DNA of 64,000 nucleotides from an uncultured Winogradskyella sp. (GTDB lineage: Bacteria; Bacteroidota; Bacteroidia; Flavobacteriales; Flavobacteriaceae), in contig NZ_CANLYI010000006.1 in assembly GCF_947495255.1 (NCBI RefSeq), positions 248,001 through 312,000 of the forward strand, written 5' to 3'. Made by a program: the position numbers and the translations under genes. The notes under the pieces were generated by a model that did not search any database, was not told where the DNA came from, and was given only the letters and a program-made list of their open reading frames with translations. Positions 1-8,463 of this stretch are shown in pieces (the first letter of the stretch is position 1; the number at the start of each line of letters is the position of its first letter).

Positions 1-297
1 TTAAATGCTATTTATAAGTTATACTTTAAAAACATAGATGACATAGAACAAGTGATTTACGCAAAATTATCTGATAATTTAGAATTTCTAGAACAGACAC
101 AACCTTGGTATACAGAACTAATTACAGATTTTCATTGTAAGACGGACTGTGCAAAGTTTTTAGGAACTGATGATAATTTTAAAGCAAGAATTGCATCATT
201 AAGACTTTTATATATTAAAGCCTATGGTGATTTAGTTAGAGGATTTCATTCTGAATTACGCAGAGAGAAAGTAAGTTTAGAAACATTGTTAGAGTAG
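1..297 (+). CDS. C-terminal part of an unrecognised protein, cut by the window edge
   Basis: The reading frame is open from base 1 to the TAG at 295-297 and has no obvious start, so 98 C-terminal residues of a longer gene are visible. A GTG at 52 could be read as a start, but the codons upstream of it are open and protein-like (tyrosine, lysine, aspartate), so truncation by the window is the better reading. The piece looks soluble and alpha-helical, with a Cys-Lys-Thr-Asp-Cys pair near the middle and no signal peptide or membrane segment. I do not recognise the family. Confidence 0.6.
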   Translation, partial: LNAIYKLYFKNIDDIEQVIYAKLSDNLEFLEQTQPWYTELITDFHCKTDCAKFLGTDDNFKARIASLRLLYIKAYGDLVRGFHSELRREKVSLETLLE

Positions 298-300
298 TTT

Positions 301-601
301 TTTTAAATAATAGAGAAGTACTCGATATATTCTATTTTACATAATATAAATTATAGGACAAATTATAAAAATTAGCGTAATAGCGCTTTTGGGCGATATT
401 TGATATAATCATAGTTCTAGTGACACACAGTGTTCTATAACGTTAATGATTATTTACAAGCTAATTACGTGAGTAAAAATAAAATTCTATGCATTTGTTA
501 TATGTAGAATTCCAAATAGTTTTTTTTAGGTTTCTATATCTTTTGTCTTGAAATACTAATAATTTAAGATGTCTTGTAGACATTTATTTTTCTCAATAAT
601 T
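301..601. other. Intergenic region holding one copy of a 117-bp repeat
   Basis: No plausible gene is seen between the partial first gene and the hydrolase at 602. The main content is the 350-466 repeat, listed separately. The rest is AT-rich without a clear terminator. Confidence 0.6.
350..466 (+). repeat. 117-bp interspersed direct repeat, copy 1
   Basis: This stretch is almost identical to 12047-12163, with only a handful of substitutions over 117 bp and no length change. It starts ATTATAGGACAAATTATA and ends ACAAGCTAATT. It is non-coding and contains small inverted motifs such as GCGTAATAGCGC. The two copies are direct repeats bracketing about 11.6 kb of accessory genes. What it is (a recombination site, a non-autonomous element or a conserved intergenic element) cannot be told from two copies. 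Confidence 0.85.
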
Positions 602-1465
602 TTATTCGAAATCATCGCATATAAGATTTACTATTCGTTTATTATCAATTTTGTTTTGAACGTGTTTAGATTGTTCTAATAGTACTGTTTTCTTTAATGA
701 AGGAAATATTCTGTTAGCACGTTTAATCATTTTTGCGCCAGGAAACATTAAGTCATTTTTAGCTGTTATTAATGTTATTGGTGTTTTTATTGAATTGGCT
801 TCTCTCCTATTTATTACTGGAACTGGAGTAAAGTCCATTGTAAAATGTAAAAATACTTTTGAAAGAAATTGGAGTGCAAAGTCGTCTTTCTCTGTAAATA
901 ACTGATTCAAAAAACGTTCTACATATTTTATTTTTTTCGATTTCATATAGCGTTTCATTGGTATAAACACTTTAAATAATGCTTTTAAAGGGTTACCGTT
1001 TGCAATGTATGCAGGTGCTGTTAAAAACACTTCCTTTATATTGTTATCTTTAAATTCCAGAGTCTTTAGAATGACCAAACCACCAAACGAAAAACCTGCA
1101 AGCGTTGCATTTTTCAACTCTAAATTATCAATGACTTCATGTAGCCACTTGCCATAATCATCATTTTTCATTGATAACCGTGTTTCTACACTTTTATTGG
1201 GTTGCGCCAATACATCAACTGCAAAAATCTGAAAGTGTGATTCTAAACCTGAATAGGTTTCTAAAGCTATTGGTGCACATCCATTTGAACCATGAACTAC
1301 TAATATTGGTGGTTTTGATGAATCTCCAGTAACAATTACATTGGTTTTACCAAAAGCCGTTTCAATCTCATGATACCGATAGTTGATATTTAGATCCTTT
1401 AATTTTTGATTATAAAGATTTAAAATTTCAGCTTTTCCTGTTTCAGATTTATATAGTGATTCCAT
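602..1465 (-). CDS. Alpha/beta hydrolase (serine esterase-like)
   Basis: This is a 287-residue cytosolic alpha/beta hydrolase. An oxyanion-type HGSNG lies at about 58-62, the nucleophile elbow GFSFGG places the serine at 126, the acid is D238 (AKND) and the histidine is H268 (SKH). That is a complete Ser-Asp-His triad. There is no signal peptide. The substrate is unknown; the fold is shared by esterases, lipases and C-C hydrolases. The gene lies 49 bp downstream of the second hydrolase on the same strand and is probably co-transcribed with it. The frame ends at 602 just before an AT-rich spacer. Confidence 0.8.
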   Translation of the reverse strand: MESLYKSETGKAEILNLYNQKLKDLNINYRYHEIETAFGKTNVIVTGDSSKPPILVVHGSNGCAPIALETYSGLESHFQIFAVDVLAQPNKSVETRLSMKNDDYGKWLHEVIDNLELKNATLAGFSFGGLVILKTLEFKDNNIKEVFLTAPAYIANGNPLKALFKVFIPMKRYMKSKKIKYVERFLNQLFTEKDDFALQFLSKVFLHFTMDFTPVPVINRREANSIKTPITLITAKNDLMFPGAKMIKRANRIFPSLKKTVLLEQSKHVQNKIDNKRIVNLICDDFE

Positions 1466-1514
1466 TTTTAGTCAATAAAGTATTTAGTGATTTTTTTGAT
1501 TGAATTATGTGTCT

Positions 1515-2396
1515 TTAAGAATCCTTTTTCATAAATTCCTTAATTTCAGTAATTGTTTCTTTTGCTTTTTCTTCTTGTAAAAAATGACCACAATTAAATT
1601 CTTTTATTACTGCATTGGGTAATCTTTCTTTCCATTTTTGTAAGTACTCAGTTGTAATGAATTCATCTTTTGTACCCCAAAGTATTAACCAAGGTTTTGA
1701 TTCCAGTTTATCTAATAGATTCCATTGTAATTGATACCAATTAGAAGATCCAACTAAGGATTTACCAATATTTAGCAATGATTGTCTAGAAGCTTTGTCT
1801 GGGAAAGGGTATATGTATTGTTTATGAACTTTTTTTGACAATTTTTTCTTGTCATAAATTCCTTTTTTAAAAAGGAACTTTGGGGAAAAATTCAATTTTA
1901 AGTACAAAAACCTTCCGATTTTACTATTGACTATTTTATCTATTTTTTGAGACTTAAAATTGTTCTTTGTTTCCCATAACCAACTATTAAAAAGAATGAT
2001 TTTTTTTATTTTATTATTATTTTGAATTGCGGTTCCTAAACCTATTGGACCTCCAAAGTCATGAACAACAAGTGTTATAGCTGTAAGATTAAGTTCTTCA
2101 ATAAAACTGTTCAAATTATTTGAATGAGACTCTGGCCTTCCGTCAAAATCAATAGGCTTTTCAGATAATCCAAATCCAATATGGTCAATTGCTATACATC
2201 TATACTGCTCAGACAATGAGGAAACATATTCTCTATAAAGAAATGACCAAGCAGGAGTGCCATGAATAAATAATATAACATCTCCTTTTCCTTCATCTAT
2301 ATAATGCATTTTTCCTGCATCTAATTGAATATATTTATTTTTAAAAGGATACAAATTGGTGTCTAGCCATTTTTGTGTATTTGATGACAAATTCAT
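1515..2396 (-). CDS. Alpha/beta hydrolase with aspartate nucleophile (haloalkane dehalogenase / epoxide hydrolase-like)
   Basis: The protein has 293 residues and no signal peptide. The HGTPAW oxyanion motif is at about 45-50, and the nucleophile elbow reads VHDFGG with D113 in the position that is serine in esterases. D244 (GTKDEF) and H271 (GHF) complete the triad. An Asp nucleophile is typical of haloalkane dehalogenases and epoxide hydrolases. In classical dehalogenases the residue after the Asp is a halide-binding Trp; here it is Phe, so true dehalogenase activity is uncertain. It is the first gene of a likely two-gene unit with 602-1465 and has an ECF-type promoter 31 bp upstream of the ATG (2427-2453). 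Confidence 0.78.
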   Translation of the reverse strand: MNLSSNTQKWLDTNLYPFKNKYIQLDAGKMHYIDEGKGDVILFIHGTPAWSFLYREYVSSLSEQYRCIAIDHIGFGLSEKPIDFDGRPESHSNNLNSFIEELNLTAITLVVHDFGGPIGLGTAIQNNNKIKKIILFNSWLWETKNNFKSQKIDKIVNSKIGRFLYLKLNFSPKFLFKKGIYDKKKLSKKVHKQYIYPFPDKASRQSLLNIGKSLVGSSNWYQLQWNLLDKLESKPWLILWGTKDEFITTEYLQKWKERLPNAVIKEFNCGHFLQEEKAKETITEIKEFMKKDS

Positions 2397-2426
2397 AGAT
2401 TAACAAAATTTAAGTTGTTTTATTAG

Positions 2427-2453
2427 TTAGTGGCTTGAATGAAAAATATTACT
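2427..2453 (-). promoter_or_regulatory. Candidate ECF-sigma promoter, hydrolase gene
   Basis: On the minus strand AGTAAT, a 15-base T-rich spacer and CACTAA lie 31 bp before the ATG at 2396. The element matches those upstream of the sigma factor gene (6466-6493) and the glycine-zipper gene (5223-5250). The GTAAT...CACTAA architecture resembles a -35/-10 pair for an extracytoplasmic-function sigma factor. Similarity is by eye. Confidence 0.55.
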
Positions 2454-2516
2454 CAACAATGAGATATTTTTAAATAGTTTAACTCCTACAGTTGCGTTCT
2501 AGTCTCTATTTTTTTA

Positions 2517-2768
2517 TTAGAAGAAGACTTTGAATAAATTACTGGCATCTGCCCTTTCCAAGTTGTCCATAATTAAACTAGTCATAAAATAACAAACATT
2601 TATACGACTTACTTTACCTGCATTAAAAATGGCACTTCTTGTTGGTGAAGGATGTGTTTCATAATCTTTATTGCCGCCTTTTATCAATGCTTTTCTTATG
2701 CCTTCTTGATTTATTTTTGCATTTACTTGTGTGTCTTTACTTCCATTTAATGACAATATAATTATCAA
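2517..2768 (-). pseudogene. Fragment duplicated from the C-terminal part of the neighbouring esterase
   Basis: An 83-codon frame starts with LSLNGSKDTQVNAK, nearly identical to residues 387-400 of the 464-aa hydrolase at 3236-4630. At DNA level about 104 bp (2661-2764) match 3377-3480. After this the frame diverges into sequence I cannot assign, containing a THPSPTRSA stretch. It lacks the catalytic serine, signal peptide and upstream domain, so it cannot be a working hydrolase. The downstream part may be the tail of another decayed gene or chance reading. Confidence 0.7.
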
Positions 2769-2779
2769 AGAAAACTTCG

Positions 2780-3169
2780 TTATTGTTTTACTAAAAATTC
2801 AGCGCTAGTTTCTTGACAATTAACTCCAGAATCTAGACAAATGTAATTTTCATTAACCATTGCATTAAGAGTTCCTTCTTGTGTTTTAAGAATTAATACA
2901 GGATGAGAATATGTATACGTTCCGTTTATAATAGTATCATAAGTGCCATGATGACCATCAATATGTTGATAAGTGAATGCATTTTCTGTATTAAATTTGA
3001 AAATCAGTTGTTCAATACATCCTTCTGGTTTCGTGCATTTAAAAGTTTCAACACCAATCCAAGTTGTGTTAATCAATACATTAGAATTATCAATTATATC
3101 TTTATCTTTTTCACAATTAGTTAATAATAGTAAAACTAGCAATACTGTGATTATTTTTTTTATTTTCAT
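2780..3169 (-). CDS. Small lipoprotein, unknown function
   Basis: This 129-aa protein has a clear lipoprotein signal: a KIKK start, a leucine-rich core and a lipobox LLTNC with Cys19. The mature part is beta-rich, with cysteines at about 45, 51, 110 and 117 that could form disulfides. It looks like a small periplasm-facing or surface lipocalin/META-like barrel, but I do not assign a family. It lies between the esterase (3236-4630) and its fragment, with a candidate ECF promoter 21 bp upstream, so it may be made under envelope stress. Confidence 0.7.
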   Translation of the reverse strand: MKIKKIITVLLVLLLLTNCEKDKDIIDNSNVLINTTWIGVETFKCTKPEGCIEQLIFKFNTENAFTYQHIDGHHGTYDTIINGTYTYSHPVLILKTQEGTLNAMVNENYICLDSGVNCQETSAEFLVKQ

Positions 3170-3189
3170 TATATATGTTTAATAAATTT

Positions 3190-3217
3190 ATGATGAGATG
3201 TAATACAAAATATTACA
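3190..3217 (-). promoter_or_regulatory. Candidate ECF-sigma promoter, lipoprotein gene
   Basis: On the minus strand TGTAAT, 16 bases and CATCAT lie 21 bp before the ATG at 3169. The -35-like half is identical to that in front of the sigma factor gene and the spacer length matches; the -10-like half differs (CATCAT for CACTAA). The esterase at 4630 also has CATCAT about 20 bp before its ATG but no convincing TGTAAT half. Confidence 0.45.
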
Positions 3218-3235
3218 AGTTTGTATTTATTCTAT

Positions 3236-4630
3236 TTAAATCCTTTTTAAAATCCAATTAGAAATTTCTTTTAAAGCAGTTGGAGAAAATGTTTGCTCAA
3301 TTTTTCTATATTCATCCATCTTTCCTGTTTCACACTCTTGAAAAAAGTGATTTAAATTTTCTAGTTCTACTATTTTATAATCTTTGTTTTCGCCTTTAAT
3401 TAATGCATTTTTTATGCCTTCTTGATTTACCTTTGCATTTACTTGCGTGTCTTTACTACCATTTAATGACAATACTGGTATTTGTAATTTTTCTATTTCG
3501 TCAGCAGGATTGTATTGTAAAAAATAGCGTGACCATGGCTTTAAACTTGTTTTTAGTTGGCTCTCTATAAATAAATTAATTTTCTCTTCTGGTACGTTTA
3601 AGGACGTTAAGATTGGTCTAAAAAAAGCATTATAATGGTTTGTTAATTCTTCTTTAATTTCGGATTCGCTTTTATTAGAAGTTACAATTGCAATCGCTTT
3701 TCTTGTGTTCTTCTCGTAAGCAACTTCATCTTTAACAGGAAATTGTCTTAATGTTTTGGATTGCATTACAGACAATTCTGTTCCAGAAATTCCTGTAGAT
3801 GCTAGCAACACCATAAAAGCAACGTCTTTTGAGTTATTTGCAGCTAAAGGCGCAATAATGCCTCCTTCACTATGACCAATCAAACCTATGTTTTTTGCAT
3901 CTACATCGTTTCTGGTTTTTAAATATGTAATGGCACTCAAAACATCTTTAGAAAAATCTTCAGTGGTTGCATTTCCAAAATCACCTGTAGATTTTCCAAT
4001 ACCACGATCATCAAAACGCAATACTCCAATGCCTTGTTTTGTTAAATAATCTGACAACACTAAAAAAGGTTTGTGTCCCATAAAACTTTCATCCCTATCC
4101 TGAGGTCCACTTCCACTAATTAAAATTGCAACTGGAAACTTTCCATTTTTAGTTGGTAATGTTAAAGTGCCAGCCAACGTTATTTTTGCTTCAATATTTT
4201 TAAAAAGGACATCTTCTTCATAATAAGGATAAGGTTTTACTGGTTCTTGAGGCCTTCTTGAATCTGCCATTTTTACAGCTCCCTTTTTTAAATTTAATAT
4301 CAATTCTACGCCTCCTTCTTTATAAGTACCTTCAAATTGTTGCGCTTCTATATTAAAAACTCCTTCATAGTTCATTCCTACATTAGAACCATCAATTATT
4401 AATTTTCCGTTTGTAAAAGTTGTGACTGAAGGTTTTATACCGGAAACTCTAAACGTAGGTACATTCATTGTGGTTGAATACATTGAGTTTTCTTGTTCTA
4501 TGTTAAAAACGAATGTGATTTCTTTATCTCCTCTTTTTGTTTTTCCGCTCCAATCTCCTGTGATATCTTGAGAAAGTGCACTAGTAATTGCGAGTATTAT
4601 TAAAAGTATAGTAATTGTTATTGTTTTCAT
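3236..4630 (-). CDS. Secreted alpha/beta hydrolase (esterase EstD / S9-like) with N-terminal domain
   Basis: This is a 464-aa exported hydrolase: the signal peptide ends near SALSQ (residue 21), an N-terminal beta domain covers about 22-130, then an alpha/beta hydrolase domain follows. The oxyanion segment GSGPQDRDES is at 173-182, a motif typical of EstD-type esterases and S9-like hydrolases. The nucleophile elbow GHSEGG gives S254, the acid is D394 (GSKD) and the base is H428 (LNHFF). The probable role is cleavage of acyl esters or small peptidic substrates outside the cytoplasm. A copy of its C-terminal part sits 0.5 kb downstream as a remnant (2661-2764). Confidence 0.85.
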   Translation of the reverse strand: MKTITITILLIILAITSALSQDITGDWSGKTKRGDKEITFVFNIEQENSMYSTTMNVPTFRVSGIKPSVTTFTNGKLIIDGSNVGMNYEGVFNIEAQQFEGTYKEGGVELILNLKKGAVKMADSRRPQEPVKPYPYYEEDVLFKNIEAKITLAGTLTLPTKNGKFPVAILISGSGPQDRDESFMGHKPFLVLSDYLTKQGIGVLRFDDRGIGKSTGDFGNATTEDFSKDVLSAITYLKTRNDVDAKNIGLIGHSEGGIIAPLAANNSKDVAFMVLLASTGISGTELSVMQSKTLRQFPVKDEVAYEKNTRKAIAIVTSNKSESEIKEELTNHYNAFFRPILTSLNVPEEKINLFIESQLKTSLKPWSRYFLQYNPADEIEKLQIPVLSLNGSKDTQVNAKVNQEGIKNALIKGENKDYKIVELENLNHFFQECETGKMDEYRKIEQTFSPTALKEISNWILKRI

Positions 4631-4749
4631 GTTCGTTAAATTTTGATTGATGATGAATAAGCCAAATATTCTTTAACTGTGTGTTATTAATTAAATAGTC
4701 TGAATAACTCATTTATAGAGAAACTATTTATATTGTTGTTAAATTGTTA

Positions 4750-5202
4750 TTAGAGTATATTTCCGGCTGCTTTAGCTTGAGCGTCCAAACGACGCCCTAT
4801 AAATGCACCAATGAACATCCCAATACTAATTCCCAATGAAAGTCCCATAGATTTTTCAAAACGTTCTCCAAAAAGAACACCTGCGACAACTCCAAAAAGA
4901 ACTCCATATCCTATACTACGTTCGGTGTAATACCCATTCGAAGTTAAGTTCAATGTATCTTTTAAATAGCTTTCAAATTTAGTTAGTGCTTTCTTAAAGT
5001 GTTTTTTTCTATGCTCTAAATTTGATTCTAAATTCAAACTCTCAAGTTCTGTTTCTATGGAACGAACTTCGTATTCTGAGAGTGTTCTATATTTCAATTG
5101 AGTTAGTATATGAAGAAATTTATCATAAACTTTAATTTCAGATTTTTTACTTGTTTCTGTTTTTAAACTTTTAAAAAAGTTAGATGCTTCTTGTAGTGTC
5201 AT
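4750..5202 (-). CDS. Glycine-zipper membrane protein, unknown function
   Basis: The frame is open to 5298, but the ATG at 5200-5202 (MTLQEASNFF) is preferred because a promoter-like element ends about 21 bp before it and the extra upstream residues look non-coding. The 150-aa protein has a charged helical N-terminal half, then a C-terminal glycine-rich membrane hairpin (GYGVLFGVVAGVLFG, then GISIGMFIGAFIGRR) typical of glycine-zipper proteins. It lies 113 bp downstream of the putative anti-sigma gene and has its own candidate ECF promoter, so it is probably part of the same envelope-response group. Confidence 0.7.
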   Translation of the reverse strand: MTLQEASNFFKSLKTETSKKSEIKVYDKFLHILTQLKYRTLSEYEVRSIETELESLNLESNLEHRKKHFKKALTKFESYLKDTLNLTSNGYYTERSIGYGVLFGVVAGVLFGERFEKSMGLSLGISIGMFIGAFIGRRLDAQAKAAGNIL

Positions 5203-5222
5203 AATAATTGGTGTTTTCTTGA

Positions 5223-5250
5223 TTAGTGGCTGAAAACAAAATTTATTACA
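5223..5250 (-). promoter_or_regulatory. Candidate ECF-sigma promoter, glycine-zipper gene
   Basis: On the minus strand TGTAAT, 16 bases and CACTAA lie 21 bp before the ATG at 5202. Both half-sites and the spacer length are identical to those in front of the ECF sigma factor gene itself (6466-6493). Confidence 0.6.
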
Positions 5251-5315
5251 TGCAAAACATATTTTTATTTGTAATATCGCATAAATAGCTGTAAACACAG
5301 GCAGTTAAGAGATGT

Positions 5316-5972
5316 TTAGCTTCTTAGACTTTCAATGTCTGTCATCAATTCTTCTAGTTTTTTGAATACGTTTCCATAAATAACGTTTAAATCCCATTTA
5401 TAAATTCGAGCTCCAAAAAACGCGAGTAAAACTAGAATTATTATTGCGATAACAATTCCTATTAATGGGATTCCAAATACTAAATAGATCTCAGGAAAAC
5501 CAACTAGAATTTCACCTACAAGTCGTTCACCCAAATACATACCTTCAGCATCTTTAAACCAAAACCCAAAAATCATTGCTAAAAATATAATTGGGTAGAA
5601 AAATCTTGATATTTTCATATTGATAGATAGCTGTTTATTTTTCCATTGGTTAAATGCCTTTAAGTATTGATAACTACTTTCACCCAGATCTATTTTCTCT
5701 AACTCATTTAATAACTTCTTATTAATATAAACTAGAACAGAAAGAGTCACAAAAAATATAACACCAGTTATTGGTATGCCTACAAAAAATGAGACAACTA
5801 AAAAAGCAAATGAGAATGCTACAATTGCAATCAAATTAATTTTGAACATCCTTTTAAATTTATCAATAATATGAATTGATTTTTGGTTGTAAAGGTTGTT
5901 TATTTTTGGTGCTACTAAATCGTCACTTTTAAGAAAACCTTCTTTCCAAATATTTTCAATTGATCTTTCCAT
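5316..5972 (-). CDS. Four-helix membrane protein, putative anti-sigma factor
   Basis: This 218-aa protein has a short cytoplasmic N-terminus (about 1-45), two close membrane helices (about 45-85), a soluble middle, and two more helices (about 122-140 and 158-188). Its start overlaps the end of the ECF sigma factor gene by 17 bp, the usual arrangement for a sigma factor and its cognate membrane anti-sigma. I see no zinc-binding HxxxCxxC motif, so it would be a non-ZAS type. The assignment rests on position and topology, not a recognised domain. Confidence 0.65.
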   Translation of the reverse strand: MERSIENIWKEGFLKSDDLVAPKINNLYNQKSIHIIDKFKRMFKINLIAIVAFSFAFLVVSFFVGIPITGVIFFVTLSVLVYINKKLLNELEKIDLGESSYQYLKAFNQWKNKQLSINMKISRFFYPIIFLAMIFGFWFKDAEGMYLGERLVGEILVGFPEIYLVFGIPLIGIVIAIIILVLLAFFGARIYKWDLNVIYGNVFKKLEELMTDIESLRS

Positions 5973-6447
5973 CTAATATTTTTTTTAATCTAATTTTAAT
6001 TCTTTTAACTCGTACACCAATATTATTAGGGTTTGTACCAATAATTTCAGCAATTTCCTTTTGCGATTTTTCTTCTAAGTACAACATAATAATGGCTCTA
6101 TCAATTTCTGATAGTTTTCGAATAGCATCATATAATAAATTTAGAGATTCGTCTGAAAAAGCATAGTTGTCTTCGGTTTCTTCAACAGTTACAGAGTCTG
6201 ACACAAAATGTTGAACGTTATTTTTCTTCTTCTTAAGTAAGGTTAAACAAACGTTTAATGAAATTCGATAGACCCAAGTACTCCATTGAGATTCTTCACG
6301 AAAGTTATCTTTACTCCTCCAAATTTGTAAACACACTTCTTGATAATAATCTTCAAAATCTTGTTGTGAGTTGGTATAAGCTCGACATAATTTGATGATT
6401 ATTCCTGCAAAGGGTAAAATAGATATTTTATAGAAATCGCTGCTCAA
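5956..6447 (-). CDS. RNA polymerase sigma factor, ECF family
   Basis: This 163-aa sigma-70 family protein has region 2 at about 15-80 (the DFEDYYQEVCLQIWRS segment, then STWVYRISLNVC) and region 4 at about 105-160 with a helix-turn-helix (EKSQKEIAEIIGTNPNNIG). Only regions 2 and 4 are present, as in ECF factors. The start is a TTG at 6447: upstream in-frame codons reach a TAA without an ATG. A TGTAAT-N16-CACTAA element lies 19 bp upstream and recurs before nearby genes, suggesting autoregulation. Confidence 0.9.
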   Translation of the reverse strand: MSSDFYKISILPFAGIIIKLCRAYTNSQQDFEDYYQEVCLQIWRSKDNFREESQWSTWVYRISLNVCLTLLKKKKNNVQHFVSDSVTVEETEDNYAFSDESLNLLYDAIRKLSEIDRAIIMLYLEEKSQKEIAEIIGTNPNNIGVRVKRIKIRLKKILDGKIN

Positions 6448-6465
6448 TAGTGCTGTTTTTATTGG

Positions 6466-6493
6466 TTAGTGGCAGAAATGAAAAAATATTACA
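6466..6493 (-). promoter_or_regulatory. Candidate autoregulated ECF-sigma promoter
   Basis: On the minus strand TGTAAT, a T-rich 16-base spacer and CACTAA lie 19 bp upstream of the sigma factor start. Near-identical elements precede 2396 and 5202 and a related one precedes 3169. ECF factors often drive their own operon, which makes this the reference site of the putative regulon. Confidence 0.6.
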
Positions 6494-6587
6494 GACCAAT
6501 GTAAAATTGTAAAAAAAAATCTCTTTTGAAAGATATTGAACACGTCATGTTATTGTATGATTAATTTCAAAATCAATCTAAATAATT

Positions 6588-7286
6588 TTATTTTAATAAT
6601 CGATTTACATTAAGCTTATACATTTTGCCTATTGGTATTTTCTGATTCTTTATATGGATTCTATTACCTTCAATGAGTTCAATTTTATCTATGGAAACAA
6701 TAAAAGATTTGTGAACCCTTGTAAATTGATTTTCTGGTAAGTTATGGGTAAAAGAGGTTAGTGTTTGATGTGAAACAATCATCCTATCAATCATATTAAT
6801 TTTTACATAGTTTCCATAAGCTTCAATGAACAGAATATCCTTTAATTTAATTTGAAAGTATTTTTTGTCTTCTTTTATAAAAATTTTGGTATCCTCGGAA
6901 GTTTCTTTATTTTGAGCTACAGTAGATTTATTAGATAATGCTTCGGAAACTTTACTTACAGATTTTACAAAACGACTAAAGCTAAACGGTTTTAATAAAT
7001 AATCGTCAATATTTAGTTCATAACCTTCTAAAGCAAATTCTTTGTAGGCTGTCGTTATAATAATCTTTGGAGGATTTGAAAGTGTTTTTAAAAATTCAAG
7101 TCCAGAGAGTTTAGGCATATTGATGTCTAAAAAAATAAGATCAACAGAATGTTTATTAAGATATTCAAGGGCTTCAAAAGCATTATAACAACTTTTTTGG
7201 TAAAATAGATAGGATAAGTTACTCGCATAATCTTTAATATTATCATGCGAGGCTGTCTCATCGTCTACAATTATATATTTTATCAT
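6588..7286 (-). CDS. LytTR-family response regulator
   Basis: The 232-aa protein has an N-terminal receiver domain (acidic VDDE at 7-10, phospho-acceptor D54 in FLDINMP) and a C-terminal LytTR DNA-binding domain from about 135 (IKEDKKYFQIKLKDILFIEA onward). This is the LytR/AlgR type of regulator that pairs with LytS-like kinases. Its ATG overlaps the stop codon of the upstream kinase as TAATG, so the two are translationally coupled. The target genes are unknown; the serine hydrolases at 8464 onward are divergent neighbours and possible targets. Confidence 0.92.
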   Translation of the reverse strand: MIKYIIVDDETASHDNIKDYASNLSYLFYQKSCYNAFEALEYLNKHSVDLIFLDINMPKLSGLEFLKTLSNPPKIIITTAYKEFALEGYELNIDDYLLKPFSFSRFVKSVSKVSEALSNKSTVAQNKETSEDTKIFIKEDKKYFQIKLKDILFIEAYGNYVKINMIDRMIVSHQTLTSFTHNLPENQFTRVHKSFIVSIDKIELIEGNRIHIKNQKIPIGKMYKLNVNRLLK

Positions 7287-8233
7287 TATTTGTATATTTC
7301 TAAAGTTGTTGAATAAATGTTTTCTTCAATATTATCACACAATTGGTGTTTGTTTGGATATAATAAATTTAAGCGGTCTTTTAAATTTTTTAGACCAATA
7401 CCAATGTTTTCTGATGATTCTTCAGCATCGTAATTATTTTTAACTGTGAAACTTATTTTTTTATCATCTTCAATAAGTTTTATATGAACAAATGCATTTT
7501 CAGTTGCTTTTTCAACACCATGCTTAAAGGCGTTTTCTAATAAGTTGATAAATAGTAAAGGCGCTATACTTGAATCTGAATTGTTTATGTTTTTTTCAAA
7601 ATTGATATCAATGTTTTTATGATATCTAGCTGTTTGTAAATCAATAAAGTTTATTAAATAGTCTATTTCATCTTTTAATTTTACACTTTCTTTACCACTA
7701 TCGTAAATGGTAAATCGCATTAAATCTGATAATTTTAAAACATAATCTTGTGCAGCATCGGCATCTTTTTTAATTAAGGAATATAAATTATTTAACGTAT
7801 TAAAGAAAAAATGAGGATTTATCTGATTTTTTAAAAGCATTAATTCTGCCTCCAATTTGTCACTTTTAAGTTTCTGAATGTTTTTTCGATATTTAAATAT
7901 CCAATAGAAAATTATATAACTAATTTCAAAAGCCAAAAGAATTCTAATGCCTTCTTTTAGGAAACCATCAGTTCCTGTAGTTACTTGTACACCGTAAATT
8001 AATAACGGAATACTAATTCCATAAAAAATATATTTTATGATTGGATTTGAAGCTCCAAATTTTACCTTTTCTGTTTGAAAGAGATAATATAAAATTGTGT
8101 AAAAGACCATTAATCCTAATAATCCAGTTAATACTGCGAAAATTTCACTTTGAGTGTTTCTTAATAGCACCATTAGTACAATGATGATTCCTGATAAAAT
8201 TCCAGCAGTTTTAAATAGTTTATTGTGTCTCAT
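7286..8233 (-). CDS. LytS-like sensor histidine kinase
   Basis: The kinase has four predicted N-terminal membrane helices (within about 20-125) and then the His_kinase dimerisation segment with the phospho-acceptor in NPHFFFNTLNNLY and an HATPase_c domain (NLLENAFKHG N-box, GIGLKNLKDRL G-box). The frame extends upstream to a TTG at 8263, but the ATG at 8231-8233 (MRHNKLFK) is the better start and gives 315 residues. It has no extracytoplasmic ligand domain, so it probably senses through its membrane part. It forms an operon with the response regulator. Confidence 0.9.
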   Translation of the reverse strand: MRHNKLFKTAGILSGIIIVLMVLLRNTQSEIFAVLTGLLGLMVFYTILYYLFQTEKVKFGASNPIIKYIFYGISIPLLIYGVQVTTGTDGFLKEGIRILLAFEISYIIFYWIFKYRKNIQKLKSDKLEAELMLLKNQINPHFFFNTLNNLYSLIKKDADAAQDYVLKLSDLMRFTIYDSGKESVKLKDEIDYLINFIDLQTARYHKNIDINFEKNINNSDSSIAPLLFINLLENAFKHGVEKATENAFVHIKLIEDDKKISFTVKNNYDAEESSENIGIGLKNLKDRLNLLYPNKHQLCDNIEENIYSTTLEIYK

Positions 8234-8463
8234 GTATTCTAAATGTTTATGATTTTGACACAAATCTATAGAGTGGTTTCAATGATTTTACTTTTATTTT
8301 ACAAACGCTCACTTTCATAATGTAAACAATCAAAATTTGATGATAAAGGTACTTTAAATATCATAAATAGATGTTTAACATTCTATAGTCTTACTTCATC
8401 AAAATAGTTATAAAACACAATTATTCAGTTCTAGGTTTGCATCAAATTTAAAACTTAATACAT

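Noticed and set aside
350-466. 117-bp repeat as an integron attC site
   Set aside because: Only two copies, no integrase in the window and no clear R'/R'' core pair; the evidence does not go beyond a dispersed repeat.
4631-4680. Fifth ECF promoter in front of the esterase at 4630
   Set aside because: A CATCAT sequence lies about 20 bp before the ATG, but no TGTAAT-like half is at the right distance.
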